This document shows, one piece after another, positions 30,235 to 39,767 of a DNA stretch of 64,000 nt. This DNA is from Alligator mississippiensis (lineage: Eukaryota; Chordata; Crocodylia; Alligatoridae), in NCBI RefSeq assembly GCF_030867095.1, contig NC_081828.1, positions 53,111,434-53,175,433 of the forward strand, read 5' to 3'. The position numbers and the translations under genes were made by a program. Each line of letters starts with the position of its first letter. The first letter of the stretch is position 1. Under the pieces are notes generated by a model, which saw nothing but the letters and a program-made list of their open reading frames with translations, ran no database searches and was not told where the DNA came from.

Positions 30235-32460
30235 GTCTGAGGCCCCAGACTACACATAGAAATTGCACTGATTTAACTACATTAGTATAGTTAAATTAGT
30301 GCATCTTTATGAATGAGCACTTTTACACTTGGTTATGACCTGAAGCAACCTACATCATTTCTAGTTATCCTCAAATCTATTTAACAGTATCCACAGAGGG
30401 GCTGCCTTGATCTAGCTAATTGTTTTTGTTAAGTAGGTGTAACTCCTCTGTGTAGAGAAGTCCTTAAGTTCTAAAGAATTCAGTGCACTGTTGTCCTGCA
30501 CCTTGTATAGTCATTTACATAAGTAGGTTAGCAATACAGTCTAAATAATATAGCAGTGTTTTACATCCATTCTGCATTCACGCTATACTTGTGTAAATTA
30601 CTGTGCAAGATACAAGTCAATGGAGAATCAGCCCTTGATTTTATAAATTCATTGCATGCCTATACATAAAATATGTATAAACAAACAGTTAAAGCATAAT
30701 AGATCATTTGTATGTTCAAATCCACAATTTTCATGGTATTTTATAGTAACTGCACATTCAAAATAGGCATATGTTTTCCAAACTCAGGCCCTAAAAGTTA
30801 ATAGTCTTACTGCACAGTGGTGGCCTAGCTATGTAATTGTACTCTCCATCCAGGAGCTGTTAATAGACTATATAAAGACTTCAAAAGAATCTTTGATTCT
30901 TACAGTAGTATTCTAATGTATTATAATATACTTATATAATTATAAGTATTCTAATGGTATCTGAGTGCAGGGTGACTATAGCCTTAAGTTGTCACTATCT
31001 GGGCATACCACACAAAGAGAATATTGGGTTTGTAGGCTGATTCAGCACCTGACACAAAAGAACAGGCTACTGTCTTTTGAGCTAAATCAAAGGTTCCTGC
31101 ATCTGCCTACTGTATGTAGGGGGAAAGAACAAGCTTTGCAAAGCAAAGTGGTGGGATATAATCTGGAACAGAGACCCTGGGAGGGGAGAAAATCCTGAGT
31201 GACCCCTCTCTGCAACTTACCCCAGATAGAGTGAGGAATGCCGGAAGGGAATGGAGCTCCAGGTGGTACTTCTGCAGCCATTGCTCTCTCCATATGGGTT
31301 GTGGGCTAGCCTGAGGAAGTACTTTCAGCCCCAGAGAGGGGCAGCTAGGGAGAGACTGCAGTGTTGAGGGGCAGAAGACCCTGGAGGACTCTCCCACTTG
31401 TGCCAGTGTGCAGCAGGCAGCAGCTGAGGAGTGCAAGCAGCAGGTAAGGGCGATCAGAGGACTGCCAATCAACCCAGGTACCGAGGGCCAGGATGTTGGA
31501 GCTACCGTCCTGACCGCAGTTGATTGCCACAACAAGAGGAGTAAGGTCAGAGGTGGCATGGGCAAGTTGGGAGCCAGGGAGGTGCTGCCCAGCATAGAAG
31601 CCTCCCGTACCAGGTCATTCTCTGACCAAAGACCGAAAATTAATTGATAAGGGAAGTGACCCAATGGGTATTTCATGGACTGAGCACTCAGCTTTGGCTC
31701 ACAGATGGGGGATTAATTGATGGAAGTATTTGTTTTTTTTGTTGGTTATGACCAATTGAGTCCTGAGTTGATTTGTTTTGTTGAATTTGGCCCTCGGTGC
31801 GTGTAAAGACAGTTGGCATGGGGCATTGACCCCAAAGACAATGCTGGACCAGTCAAATTAAGGCTGGTTGGGGGGAATTGGGTAAAAAAAGAAAAAGAAA
31901 TTGATGTAAATTTGCATGTGCCTCCTCCGTCAGCAGAGGACAGGGTTTTGCCTCCAGGATAAGCATGTCATACAACACTGAGGAAGTGGTAACAGTGGGG
32001 TGTAGGGGAGGTGGAGCCCAAAAAAGATGCTCCTTTGCCAGGCCCAAGGTATCATCCAGTGGAACTAGCTCCCCAACAGAAGTAAGATCAAAGTCTTGGC
32101 AGGTGAGAGAATAACAACAAAAAGCAGCTGCGTGATAGTGTGGCTCCTTTCACCCTGTTGTCACTCATCAGGAGGGTGTCAGGCTAGAGGAGACGCAGGC
32201 CTTACAGCACTTACCCTTGATACTCCTATAAATGGGGAAAATCACGCAGCCAAACAAGTCAACCATTGAAAAACAATCTAATGGAGAGTAGGGGTTTCAA
32301 TCTGATCTTGAACACCTCCTCATCTTTTCCCCCATACATATGAAGTGAAGCTTCATCAAGTAGGGATCTTATCCCGAGTTTGCATTGTTGTACAAAGTCT
32401 CTTTACACTTATAGCAAGGGTTTGATTTCTTTTGAAGGCTGAAACTCAATTGCGGCAGCA
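30235..32460. other. Unexplained 2.2-kb stretch, possible old repeat from 31.0 to 32.2 kb
   Basis: 30235-30950 is AT-rich with no recognised feature. 30960-32200 differs: it is more GC-rich, with 'ccccagagaggggcagctag' and 'ggtaccgagggccaggatg' and a run of A-rich tract near 31880. It reads like the interior of an interspersed repeat, but I found no termini, no protein motif and no second copy in the window. Confidence 0.3.
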
Positions 32461-32461
32461 T

Positions 32462-32772
32462 CGTTCTAAAGAGAAGGGAACTAGCCTGTTCTTGGTGGTG
32501 GCAGATGACAGAATGAGGAGCAATGATCTCAAGTTGCAACAAGGAAAGTTTAGATTAGATATCAGGCAGAACTTTCTCACTAGGAGGGTAGTAAAGCACT
32601 AGAATAGGTTAGCCTGAGAGGTTGTGGAATCCCCATCCTTGGGGGTTTTTAAGTCCTGGCTAGAAAAACTCATGGGTGAGATGATCTAGTTGGGGATGGT
32701 TGTGCTTTGAGCAGGAGATTGGCCTAGATGACTTCCTGAGGTCCCTCCCAACCCTAATTTTCTATGATTTTT
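32462..32772 (+). mobile_element. CR1 LINE 3' end fragment
   Basis: Plus-strand CR1 3' region: 'aatgaggagcaatgatctca', 'agatatcaggcagaactttc', 'gttgtggaatccccatcctt', 'gagattggcctagatgactt', 'ctgaggtccctcccaaccct', ending 'attttctatgattttta'. 5'-truncated, non-coding. Confidence 0.87.
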
Positions 32773-32854
32773 ATGCAATTTGATTTAATGATTCTTGCTT
32801 TTTTTAAGTGTTACAAATGATGTGTGCTCCCTTTTTATTTTTGAGAGGCAAGGA

Positions 32855-32945
32855 TTTTCCATAGCGGTTATTAGACCAACTTGATTAGTTAGGAAAACTG
32901 TTGGACAAGCTTTGGGACATGAAGTGCTCTTCTTCAGGTCTGTAG
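32855..32945 (-). mobile_element. Fragment of the 'ttggtctaataa' retroposon family
   Basis: In reverse complement it reads 'cctgaagaagagcacttcat', 'aaagcttgtcca' and 'caagttggtctaataacc', the same order of motifs as at 61290-61360. A short worn fragment; the family was not assigned. Confidence 0.5.
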
Positions 32946-33171
32946 CAGGTCTGCCATTTTATTCAGTGAGGACAGGAAATCAGGTGAGCATCCAACATTG
33001 TTCTTGCCCATCAACTCCAGACTTCAAATTTAAATGTAATGGGTGTCCTTATCTCTTGAGGGTAATAAATAGCATTTATATAGTAATGCACACATTCAAA
33101 AGCTTTGAAATCATTAACTGTATTTGATTTCATCTTTGTATCTTTTTCTTTTTGAACAAGAACGAACTTAC

Positions 33172-33323
33172 CTGCTTCCTGGACTCTGTTCACTGCCTTT
33201 GTGCAAAAACCAGTTCCAGGAGCCTGAATAAGAAGGGTCTTTCTGAAGTACAAATATATCCAGGCTCTGACCTGTGTGCTGAGATAATCACATAGTTCAT
33301 TGAATCCACATGGCAGCATTTTC
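33172..33323 (-). CDS. Candidate coding exon of an unrecognised minus-strand gene (exon C)
   Basis: The minus strand shows an AG acceptor (tgtgccaag), 152 bases, and a consensus donor (gcag|gtaagt). One base plus 50 codons plus one base stay open, reading KMLPCGFNELCDYLSTQVRA, then WIYLYFRKTLLIQAPGTGFC, then TKAVNRVQEA. An in-frame TAA lies 18 bases before the acceptor, so the open frame is confined to the proposed exon. The acceptor's pyrimidine tract is poor. Family not recognised; it may belong with the exons at 28827 and 35168. Confidence 0.45.
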
Positions 33324-35167
33324 CTTGGCACAATGATATGTTAGTGCTTACCATGCTACAAACCATGATTGTAGTGGGGAAATCTGGACACTCATGCCAC
33401 ACTGCCACAGCTGTTGGTGCCCAGTCCAGAGATTTATGGGTGTTTTTCACATGGTGCCATGCACTTTGTGAGAGGCTTCCTTCACAGAGACCTGGAAGGT
33501 AGGAGCACAGGAAAACCTGGGTACAGAGAGATGGTTAGTTGGTCCCATTTACAAAACTGATACAGCATGTCTGAGTCCAGATACAGCCTTACAATTATGT
33601 CACATTTCTTATTGTGATCAGGAGACAGGCAGGGAGGGCACGGGGGAAGGGGGAAGGGAGGCAGGAGGGGCACATGTCCCCCTGAGATTGGCCACTGCCG
33701 CTGGCTTCTGTGAGCAGTCACCTCTTGCCCCCCACCCCACTGACGCCCACTAATTGTACCCCCACAATCTCAGGAGGCACCAGTCATTCATGGATCAGAA
33801 TGAAAATGATATATAGAGTCAGGAACCATGTCATCTATGTTGTGGCTGGTCACTAAGCATAGAACCAGCATTACTACCACCTGGTTACAAATCTACTTAA
33901 AAACCTGCCCCTTTGAGCCTTTTATAGCTGTGCATACCAAGACATAGCAGTGGGTTATATTTGGCACCTTGTGTTCATGTCTGTAAACTACAGAAACACA
34001 ACTATGGTTACTTGCATGTTTTCATGGCCTTGTGCACTTCTGAACATGCTTAAATGCATATGCTGTTGAGGACAATATTAGAGATTGAAAGACTGTGTCT
34101 GTAAATACACCTATATTTAATAAGGTACACAGCAAAACATGTCAGCTGAAAGCACGAGAGCCTGATTCCTTTAAGCTACTCTGAGTGGTAATAGACTATT
34201 TATTTCTGGTGTCTTAGGTTGAGACATAACAGCTTTAAATAGCTTGGGCATTGGGGAGTTCATAGGAACACAAAACAACATCCCCAGCCCTGGATACATT
34301 ATTTTCCTCTTGGTCCACATCGTATCTTACAGCACCTGTTTGTAATGATCATAAGCAGCAGCCTTTTCAAGTGTGAAAAAAATTAAAACTGGATTCCCCC
34401 TCCACCCCCAGCCAGTCCTCGGCAGTGATTACACTGTTACAATACAAGCACATTTATTATTATTATTATTATTGCTATCATTTACAGATATTTACATGCC
34501 TCAAACAGCACTGTGTATCCAAATAGTCCAGTCAGGGGGTGGTTCTGTGCAGTCCCCCACCTGCTTCAGCATGAAGGGCAGAATTAGCGATCCATAGACA
34601 ATGTGTCACAGGAAGCATCCTGTCAAGTGCAGAGACCAGGAGCATTCCTCCTCAGCAATAGTACCTGGTAACTCAGTTCTGGCCTACGGGCAAGAAAGAG
34701 CCTCTGTCATCATCCTGCCACCTGGCACAATGGGAACGATTAAAGTTATTTCCTGGTAGGGTCTGGCTTCCTTTCTCAACCCTAGTTAGGGGAAAATGGA
34801 GGCTTATCTTCATCTGTCATAGCCTCTTTTTCTCTCCCTCTCTATTAAAGAGGCATTTTTCTCTTGTGGAGGCAAATTGTTAGCAGTTTTCACTGTTTCC
34901 TTAATGGAAACTCTGCATGGAGTGCTCAAGTTAATCTGAGGTTCACCATGAACTTCCCTTTCTTTTAACCCTTTTTTTCTTTGATGGTTTATTCCTGTTG
35001 ATTCCTGACTTTCTTGTGATCATTTGCTCTATTCTCATCAAGAGTTGCACTCATTAGGAAGAGTTATCAGACTAAGCCTGTTTTTTCTGTTGTGCAGCTC
35101 GTGCAGCTTTGCTCTCAAGATAAACGCATGGAACTATAATAAAATGGCCTGAAGGATCCCACCGTAC
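33324..35167. other. No gene recognised; possible intron
   Basis: Contains a G-rich patch related to the 4955-5400 repeat (about 33640-33780, 'ggggcacatgtccccctgag') and an (att)n stretch at about 34456-34474. Otherwise nothing I can support. Confidence 0.35.
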
Positions 35168-35714
35168 CTTTGGGAATAGACTGAGTTACTTTAGTGCCCT
35201 TCTTCCATACATTTCCATTTTGGTATAATATGCCATCCCACAGGATCTTAATTCTTGAGTACAGCAAAAGAGCAGAAACATAAAGATGAAACAAAGGAAT
35301 ACAGAGGTCAGAGCAATATGCATCCACTATAGCGTTGGCCTTCATTCTTGGGCTACTGATATTGTGCAGGAGGTAGTATATGTCTTGCAGCATCAGATCC
35401 CCTTGCTGTCTTCTAGTAGATGGCAGTGATACCAAGAGGCTCTGCAGTGCCTTCCAGCTTTGTTTGAGAGCCAAAAAGTAGTCAGTCATGGCAGAGAGAG
35501 GAAATAAATGAAAGCCCCTCTTCAGTGAGGTGTGTTGATAGTTGTCTGAGTAGAGCAATGCACTGCCAACCAAGGGACTCAAGTTCTGAACTCAACCTGG
35601 AATCTTTAACTTTTGGTGTGGGGGAGAAGAAGACTGGAGCTTTTCTAGGTGTTGTGTGCTCTTTCTTCCCACTGAGTGGCTGGGTAAAGAACTGCTGCAG
35701 ATTGTTCATCCTTT
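35168..35714 (-). pseudogene. Candidate large exon of an unrecognised gene, with one frame break (exon B)
   Basis: A strong acceptor (tctgtctctgctttgtgacag region) precedes 35714 on the minus strand, and a donor (aaag|gtacgg) follows 35168. The first frame runs RMNNLQQFFTQPLSGKKEHT and on to ELESLGWQCIALLRQLSTHL and SFISSLCHD, then stops. A second frame continues at once with YFLALKQSWKALQSLLVSLP, DIYYLLHNISSPRMKANAIV and further to the donor. At the switch (about 35481-35488) a TGAC is present twice in tandem; with a single copy the frame would run through the whole exon. So this is a helical coding exon carrying a 4-bp duplication: a dead gene, a polymorphism or a sequencing error. Family not recognised. 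Confidence 0.5.
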
Positions 35715-36362
35715 CTGTCACAAAGCAGAGACAGAGAAGTGTTGGGGCAGCTGTAATGAGAAAGGGTCCGTGTGTGTATCTGCAAAATGTGAAAGGGGAG
35801 CGTGGGCAGAGAGGCTCCCTAGAGTGACAGTGCAGCACTGAAAAAAATTACTAGCTGGCGGTATGTGCACCAGATGAAGAGATGGTTGCTTACAAGATGC
35901 AATTCCACAAAGTACACAGTTGGGAGGAAAGGAGCTCGGATCATTTTACCAGGTTATTTCCTTGCACCCTATTTATGAGGCAGCATTGCTTGGAGATGCC
36001 TGATAAATTTGTCCCCCTCTTTAGCTAGTGGGAGGGACAGAAAGTGCTTTGGCTATTATCTTACTGCTCCAGAATTCTCTAGCTGTTGCAATAGGTAAGT
36101 CTCTGATACATCTTGCCTAGTTTCTTAGCTGCTGTAAGGAAGAAGAGAGGAAGTGGGTTTCCCACAATCTCTTTCTTCTCCCTGCTGAATGACTCCAGTG
36201 TCATCTCTCTTTTATTCCATTAACAGCTTTCCCAAGAACCATAAAATAGACAAGATTCCTGACATTTACACTGCTGCCCACCAGTTTCTGAAAGAGCAGT
36301 GGATCTCCCCTGCCCAGCTATCCAATAGAGCTCTAAGAAGCAACAGTACACACATTCATGCT
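35715..36362. other. No feature recognised
   Basis: Intron or intergenic. Its right part (from about 36290) may include the worn outer part of the palindromic element that follows. Confidence 0.3.
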
Positions 36363-36507
36363 GCCTCTCTCCAGACTGGTTTGAATTCTTCTGGTTTATC
36401 TTAACAACCAGAAAGACAGAGATTCTAATATCAAGTTGACTTTGTGCATCTGCTTAATTAGGGGACCAAATTATACCTACTGGTTAGTACCAGTTGGCAT
36501 AATTTCT

Positions 36508-37791
36508 AGGGCTGTGTGAAATTTCACCGCCAGTTTTGTTTTGACACTGTTTTGACCCATTTCGAGGTCAAAACAGCAAAATCAAAATGAACAGATGTAG
36601 TTGAAACAGCCTCAAAACCAAATGAGGCAAGTTGAAACATTTTGCCGTTTCAATGCTTTGCCCATAGGCTATAATGGGGAAGGTTGAAACAGCCTATAAC
36701 TTTGTCATTTCTGGCCTGATGTGGATGAAATTTGCAGGAATGGTAGCCCCATCTGAGGGCATGAAGCCTGCCAAGGTTCAAGGAGATAGGTGCAGGGGGT
36801 TCGGGGAAACTGCACCCCAAAGTTTTCAAAGCAAAACCTGTGTTGTGTGTGTTAAGCCACAGTGGGGTCAAAACTGCAGGTATGTTAGCCCCTGTGGAGG
36901 CCACAAAGCCTGTTAAGTTTCAAGGAGCTCAGCTGTGTATTGAGCTGGTCCCTGAGTGAATCATGATTGATTGCCTAACACAGTAGCTAGCTAGCATAAG
37001 GAGTTAATGAGCAAGAATTAACACCTAGGAAACCACACACTAAGGAGAGGAAAGAATCCGTACAGAGCTGGGAATGGCTTCTGCCCAAAGACAGACAGTC
37101 AGTTGCACAAGCACCCATGTCACGAGTTTTGCCTGTCAGCAGCTAGAGGTGCAGGGCCCCAGATCCCCCCCCGCACCTATCTCCTTAACAGCTGGCAGGC
37201 TTTGTGGCTGCAGCAGGGCCTAGCAGCCCGGCCTGCAGTAGTTTCCCCACCTCCTGTGCCCCAAGACAGACACGGTTGCACAAGCATCCATGACATGAGT
37301 TTTGCCTGTCAGCAGCTAGAGGTGCAGGGCCCCAGAACCCAGACACCTCTGCACCTACCTCCTTGACAGCTGGCAGGCTTCGTGGCCATAGCAGGGGCTA
37401 GCAGGCTTGCAGCTTTCACCCTGCTGTGCCTTAACACACACAGTGTCACCCATGTCACGAGTTTTGCTTGTCTGCAGCTTGAGGTACAGTTTCCCCCAAA
37501 CCTACCTCTTTGAAACTTGGCAGGCTTCATGCCCTCAGATGGGGCTACCATTCCTGCAAGTTTCATTCAAATCAAGCCAGAAATGACAAAGTTATAGGCT
37601 GTTTTGTCCTTCTCCATTATATCCTATGGGTGAAACATCTAAACAGTTTCGCCGTTTCAACCCTGTTTTGACCAGAACAGAACAGAACAGAACAGAACAG
37701 AACAGCTGTTTCAAATCGAAACAAAATTGAAACGAAACGCTGTTCCATCAAAACACTGGTCGAAACAGAACACTGCCATTTTGCACAGCCC
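36508..37791. mobile_element. hAT-like foldback element nested in a palindrome
   Basis: Ends agggctgtgtgaaattt and 'attttgcacagccc' are inverted repeats, and the next 200 or so bases at each end are inverted copies ('gcctataactttgtcatttc', 'gggcatgaagcctgcc' on the left, their complement on the right). Flanks taatttct (36500-36507) and taattggt (37792-37799) match in six of eight bases. The centre holds about 2.5 tandem copies of a unit of roughly 170 bp (from about 37102), and the right arm has an (aacag)n run at 37673-37705. No coding capacity. Confidence 0.8.
37102..37490. repeat. Tandem repeat of about 170 bp inside the hAT-like element
   Basis: 'gttgcacaagcacccatgtc' at 37102 recurs as 'gttgcacaagcatccatgac' at 37275 and as 'cagtgtcacccatgtcacga' near 37440. 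Each is followed by 'gagttttgcctgtcagcagc' and 'agctggcaggctt' or close variants. Roughly two and a half units. Confidence 0.8.
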
Positions 37792-37892
37792 TAATTGGTA
37801 CCTAATTAAGCAGAGTCAAAGTCAACTTGATATTAGAGTCTTTTTCTGGTTGTGAAGTTAAACTGGCAGAATTCAAACCAGTCTGGAGAGGG

Positions 37893-39456
37893 GACTTGAG
37901 ACATCAGCTTAGTCAGGAAGCTACGACTGCTTAGTTGGGATTGCTGTTGCAGGTAAGAGCCTTGGGACATACATGTTATGAAAGGAGAAACACGAGGAAT
38001 TATGAATACTGCACATGCAGAACTGAGCAGTGGGAGGTTGCTGACTGATATCACTGATAGAGCTGTCTTCGGTTAATCTGGTGTCTGATCCTGTGCTATT
38101 AATTCCAGAAATTGGCCAGGTCTGTATTTGCCACCAAATATCTCTGCTTTCACTAGAAAATTGTTGTATAAAGCATCAGGGAACGTATCAATTATTCACC
38201 CAGCTGGAGTCAGCACAGCTACAAATAGTACTTTCTTCCCTCTGCCTCCCTTTTCTTTATTTTTCCCTTCCTTTCCTTTTTTTAACAACAGACTGGTAAG
38301 ATAATAATGTTGTCAGTGCTTTAGTTTATAATTATCCTATAATAATACATATGTACCATATACTTTTGCATTTTAAATTTCATATTTGTAAATGGCACCA
38401 TATGTCAGGTATCTGGAAAGCTGCTTATATCAAGAAGTTGTACACTGGGACATCTTCTTAAGGAACATATCTAACAACATTGCAAAGTGCAATTCTGCTT
38501 TGAAAAGTCTCTGTCCAAAAACGACAGTATGAGATTCCTTGTTTATAGTCTGTTGGTGAATTCCGTGTCCAGTGTGCTCAACTAAAAGTGTTGTATTTTG
38601 TAGTTGTGGCCTTGTAGACATCACCTGGGCTCTCAGTGTTCAGAACATTTTTTTCTCTTCTTGTGCGTTTTTGCCAGTAATCAACAGTAACAAAGATTTT
38701 GGCCATGAAATGTGTCCCAAGTAATCCTTGTTCTAGTCCATTTCTTTCCCGGGCCTTTCACCGGTGAATTTAGATCTTGCCTACTCATCACTTTAACTGG
38801 TTTGTTTGTTTGTTTAAATTAAGTCAGTGAAATCTGTGCAATCTCTGCATATAGACTAGCCCTCATTAAATAATTCTGCTAGTGAAGCCTGAGCTACGAT
38901 AGACTACAGTTCACACTTCCTTAACTGAGCTGGAGGGCAAACAGGTGCAAAAAAAGTGCTGTTTTGTCACTGAAGTCTGCAGATGCAGTTCTAAATCAAC
39001 ACAAAAGGAGTAGCACTGCCTTTTTCTTATCTAGTCAGTTTTCAGAATAGGCCTACATTTGGGGGTACAGAGGAATGGGCATGAGATCCTCTGGAAGAAA
39101 AACAGGTTTGTGGCATATCAGTCAGTGGGTGATGGATTCTCAGCCCTTGCCCATCAGGGAGATCTTGGCAGAGAACTGAATTGCATGACTGGACAGATAA
39201 ATAAGGTGTAAACATTCTTCATAATTGCTCTCCTTACTCCCCTGCCCCTATTACAGGTAGGCAAATGTAGCTTTGATTGGGCTCTTTTCCTGTGCATTGG
39301 TGAAAACAAATTTTCTGGTTAGCGAGCAGCTCCTTTTGAGAACAACCCCTGATCTATACCGCTGTACACGGTTCACTCTGCTATTTCTCTCTGCCTGGTT
39401 CAGCTCATTTTTGTGGTTTTCAGCCCTGCATTGGGAGAGAGCCTATTTCAAGAAGC
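37893..39456. other. No clear feature
   Basis: Intergenic or intronic. A weak minus-strand open stretch at 38430-38624 is listed separately. No transposon ends seen. Confidence 0.3.
38430..38624 (-). other. Weak candidate exon (exon A)
   Basis: After an AG at 38625 the minus strand stays open for 64 codons, including GQRLFKAELHFAMLLDMFLK, and then stops. No convincing donor is present. It could be a terminal exon of a minus-strand gene or chance. Listed only because it lies upstream of the better exons at 35168 and 33172 in the same orientation. Confidence 0.15.
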
Positions 39457-39462
39457 TTTATT
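39457..39462 (-). terminator. Candidate polyadenylation signal of the 11-finger gene
   Basis: An AATAAA on the minus strand about 305 bases beyond the stop codon of the gene at 39768-41510. It is the nearest canonical hexamer downstream. Confidence 0.4.
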
Positions 39463-39767
39463 TTATGCTGATACTTATTGCTCCCTGGCTTGTCTGCTGC
39501 CCTAAAAGAGGAGGAAGAATGAGCCTCCAAAGCCTGGTTGACCAGGAGCTGCACTGGCTTGCCTTCCCATCTGTGCCCCAGTTTCATGGGGTTCAGTGGG
39601 AAAGGCTGAGACCCCTCCAAGCAATCAGGAGAGAGAGAAAGTAGTGTCCAAAGTAAAGTGCTTCTCTAGTAGAGGGAGAGGCTAATCCTGCTGACGGGGA
39701 GCCAGCCTTCTTGTGCAGATGGGGGAGGAGGGGTGCTGCCCCCACTTCCCCTCCAGAGGAAAGAGGC

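Larger units (their letters stand above)
36363..37892. mobile_element. Outer palindromic element, split by a nested hAT-like insertion
   Basis: Sequence 36363-36483 ('ctctccagactggtttgaat', 'aatatcaagttgacttt', 'ctgcttaattagg', 'accaaattatacctactgg') is the inverse complement of 36488-36505 joined to 37796-37892 ('taccagttggcataattt', then 'ttggtacctaattaagcag', 'gtcaacttgatatta', 'attcaaaccagtctggag'). The original element was a foldback with a four-base loop (ttag, 36484-36487). Its right arm was later interrupted by the element at 36508-37791. Outer limits are approximate. Confidence 0.78.

Noticed and set aside
31107-31676. 189-codon minus-strand open frame
   Set aside because: Protein composition is unremarkable, no motif, and no splice signals at its edges. 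Probably chance in a GC-rich repeat-like stretch.
30960-32200. LTR retroelement considered for this stretch
   Set aside because: No paired terminal repeats, no primer-binding site and no gag or pol motif were seen, so no such element is claimed.
39273-39644. 123-codon plus-strand open frame
   Set aside because: Hydrophobic and leucine-rich by chance; overlaps the 3' UTR of the minus-strand gene and has no supporting splice or start context.
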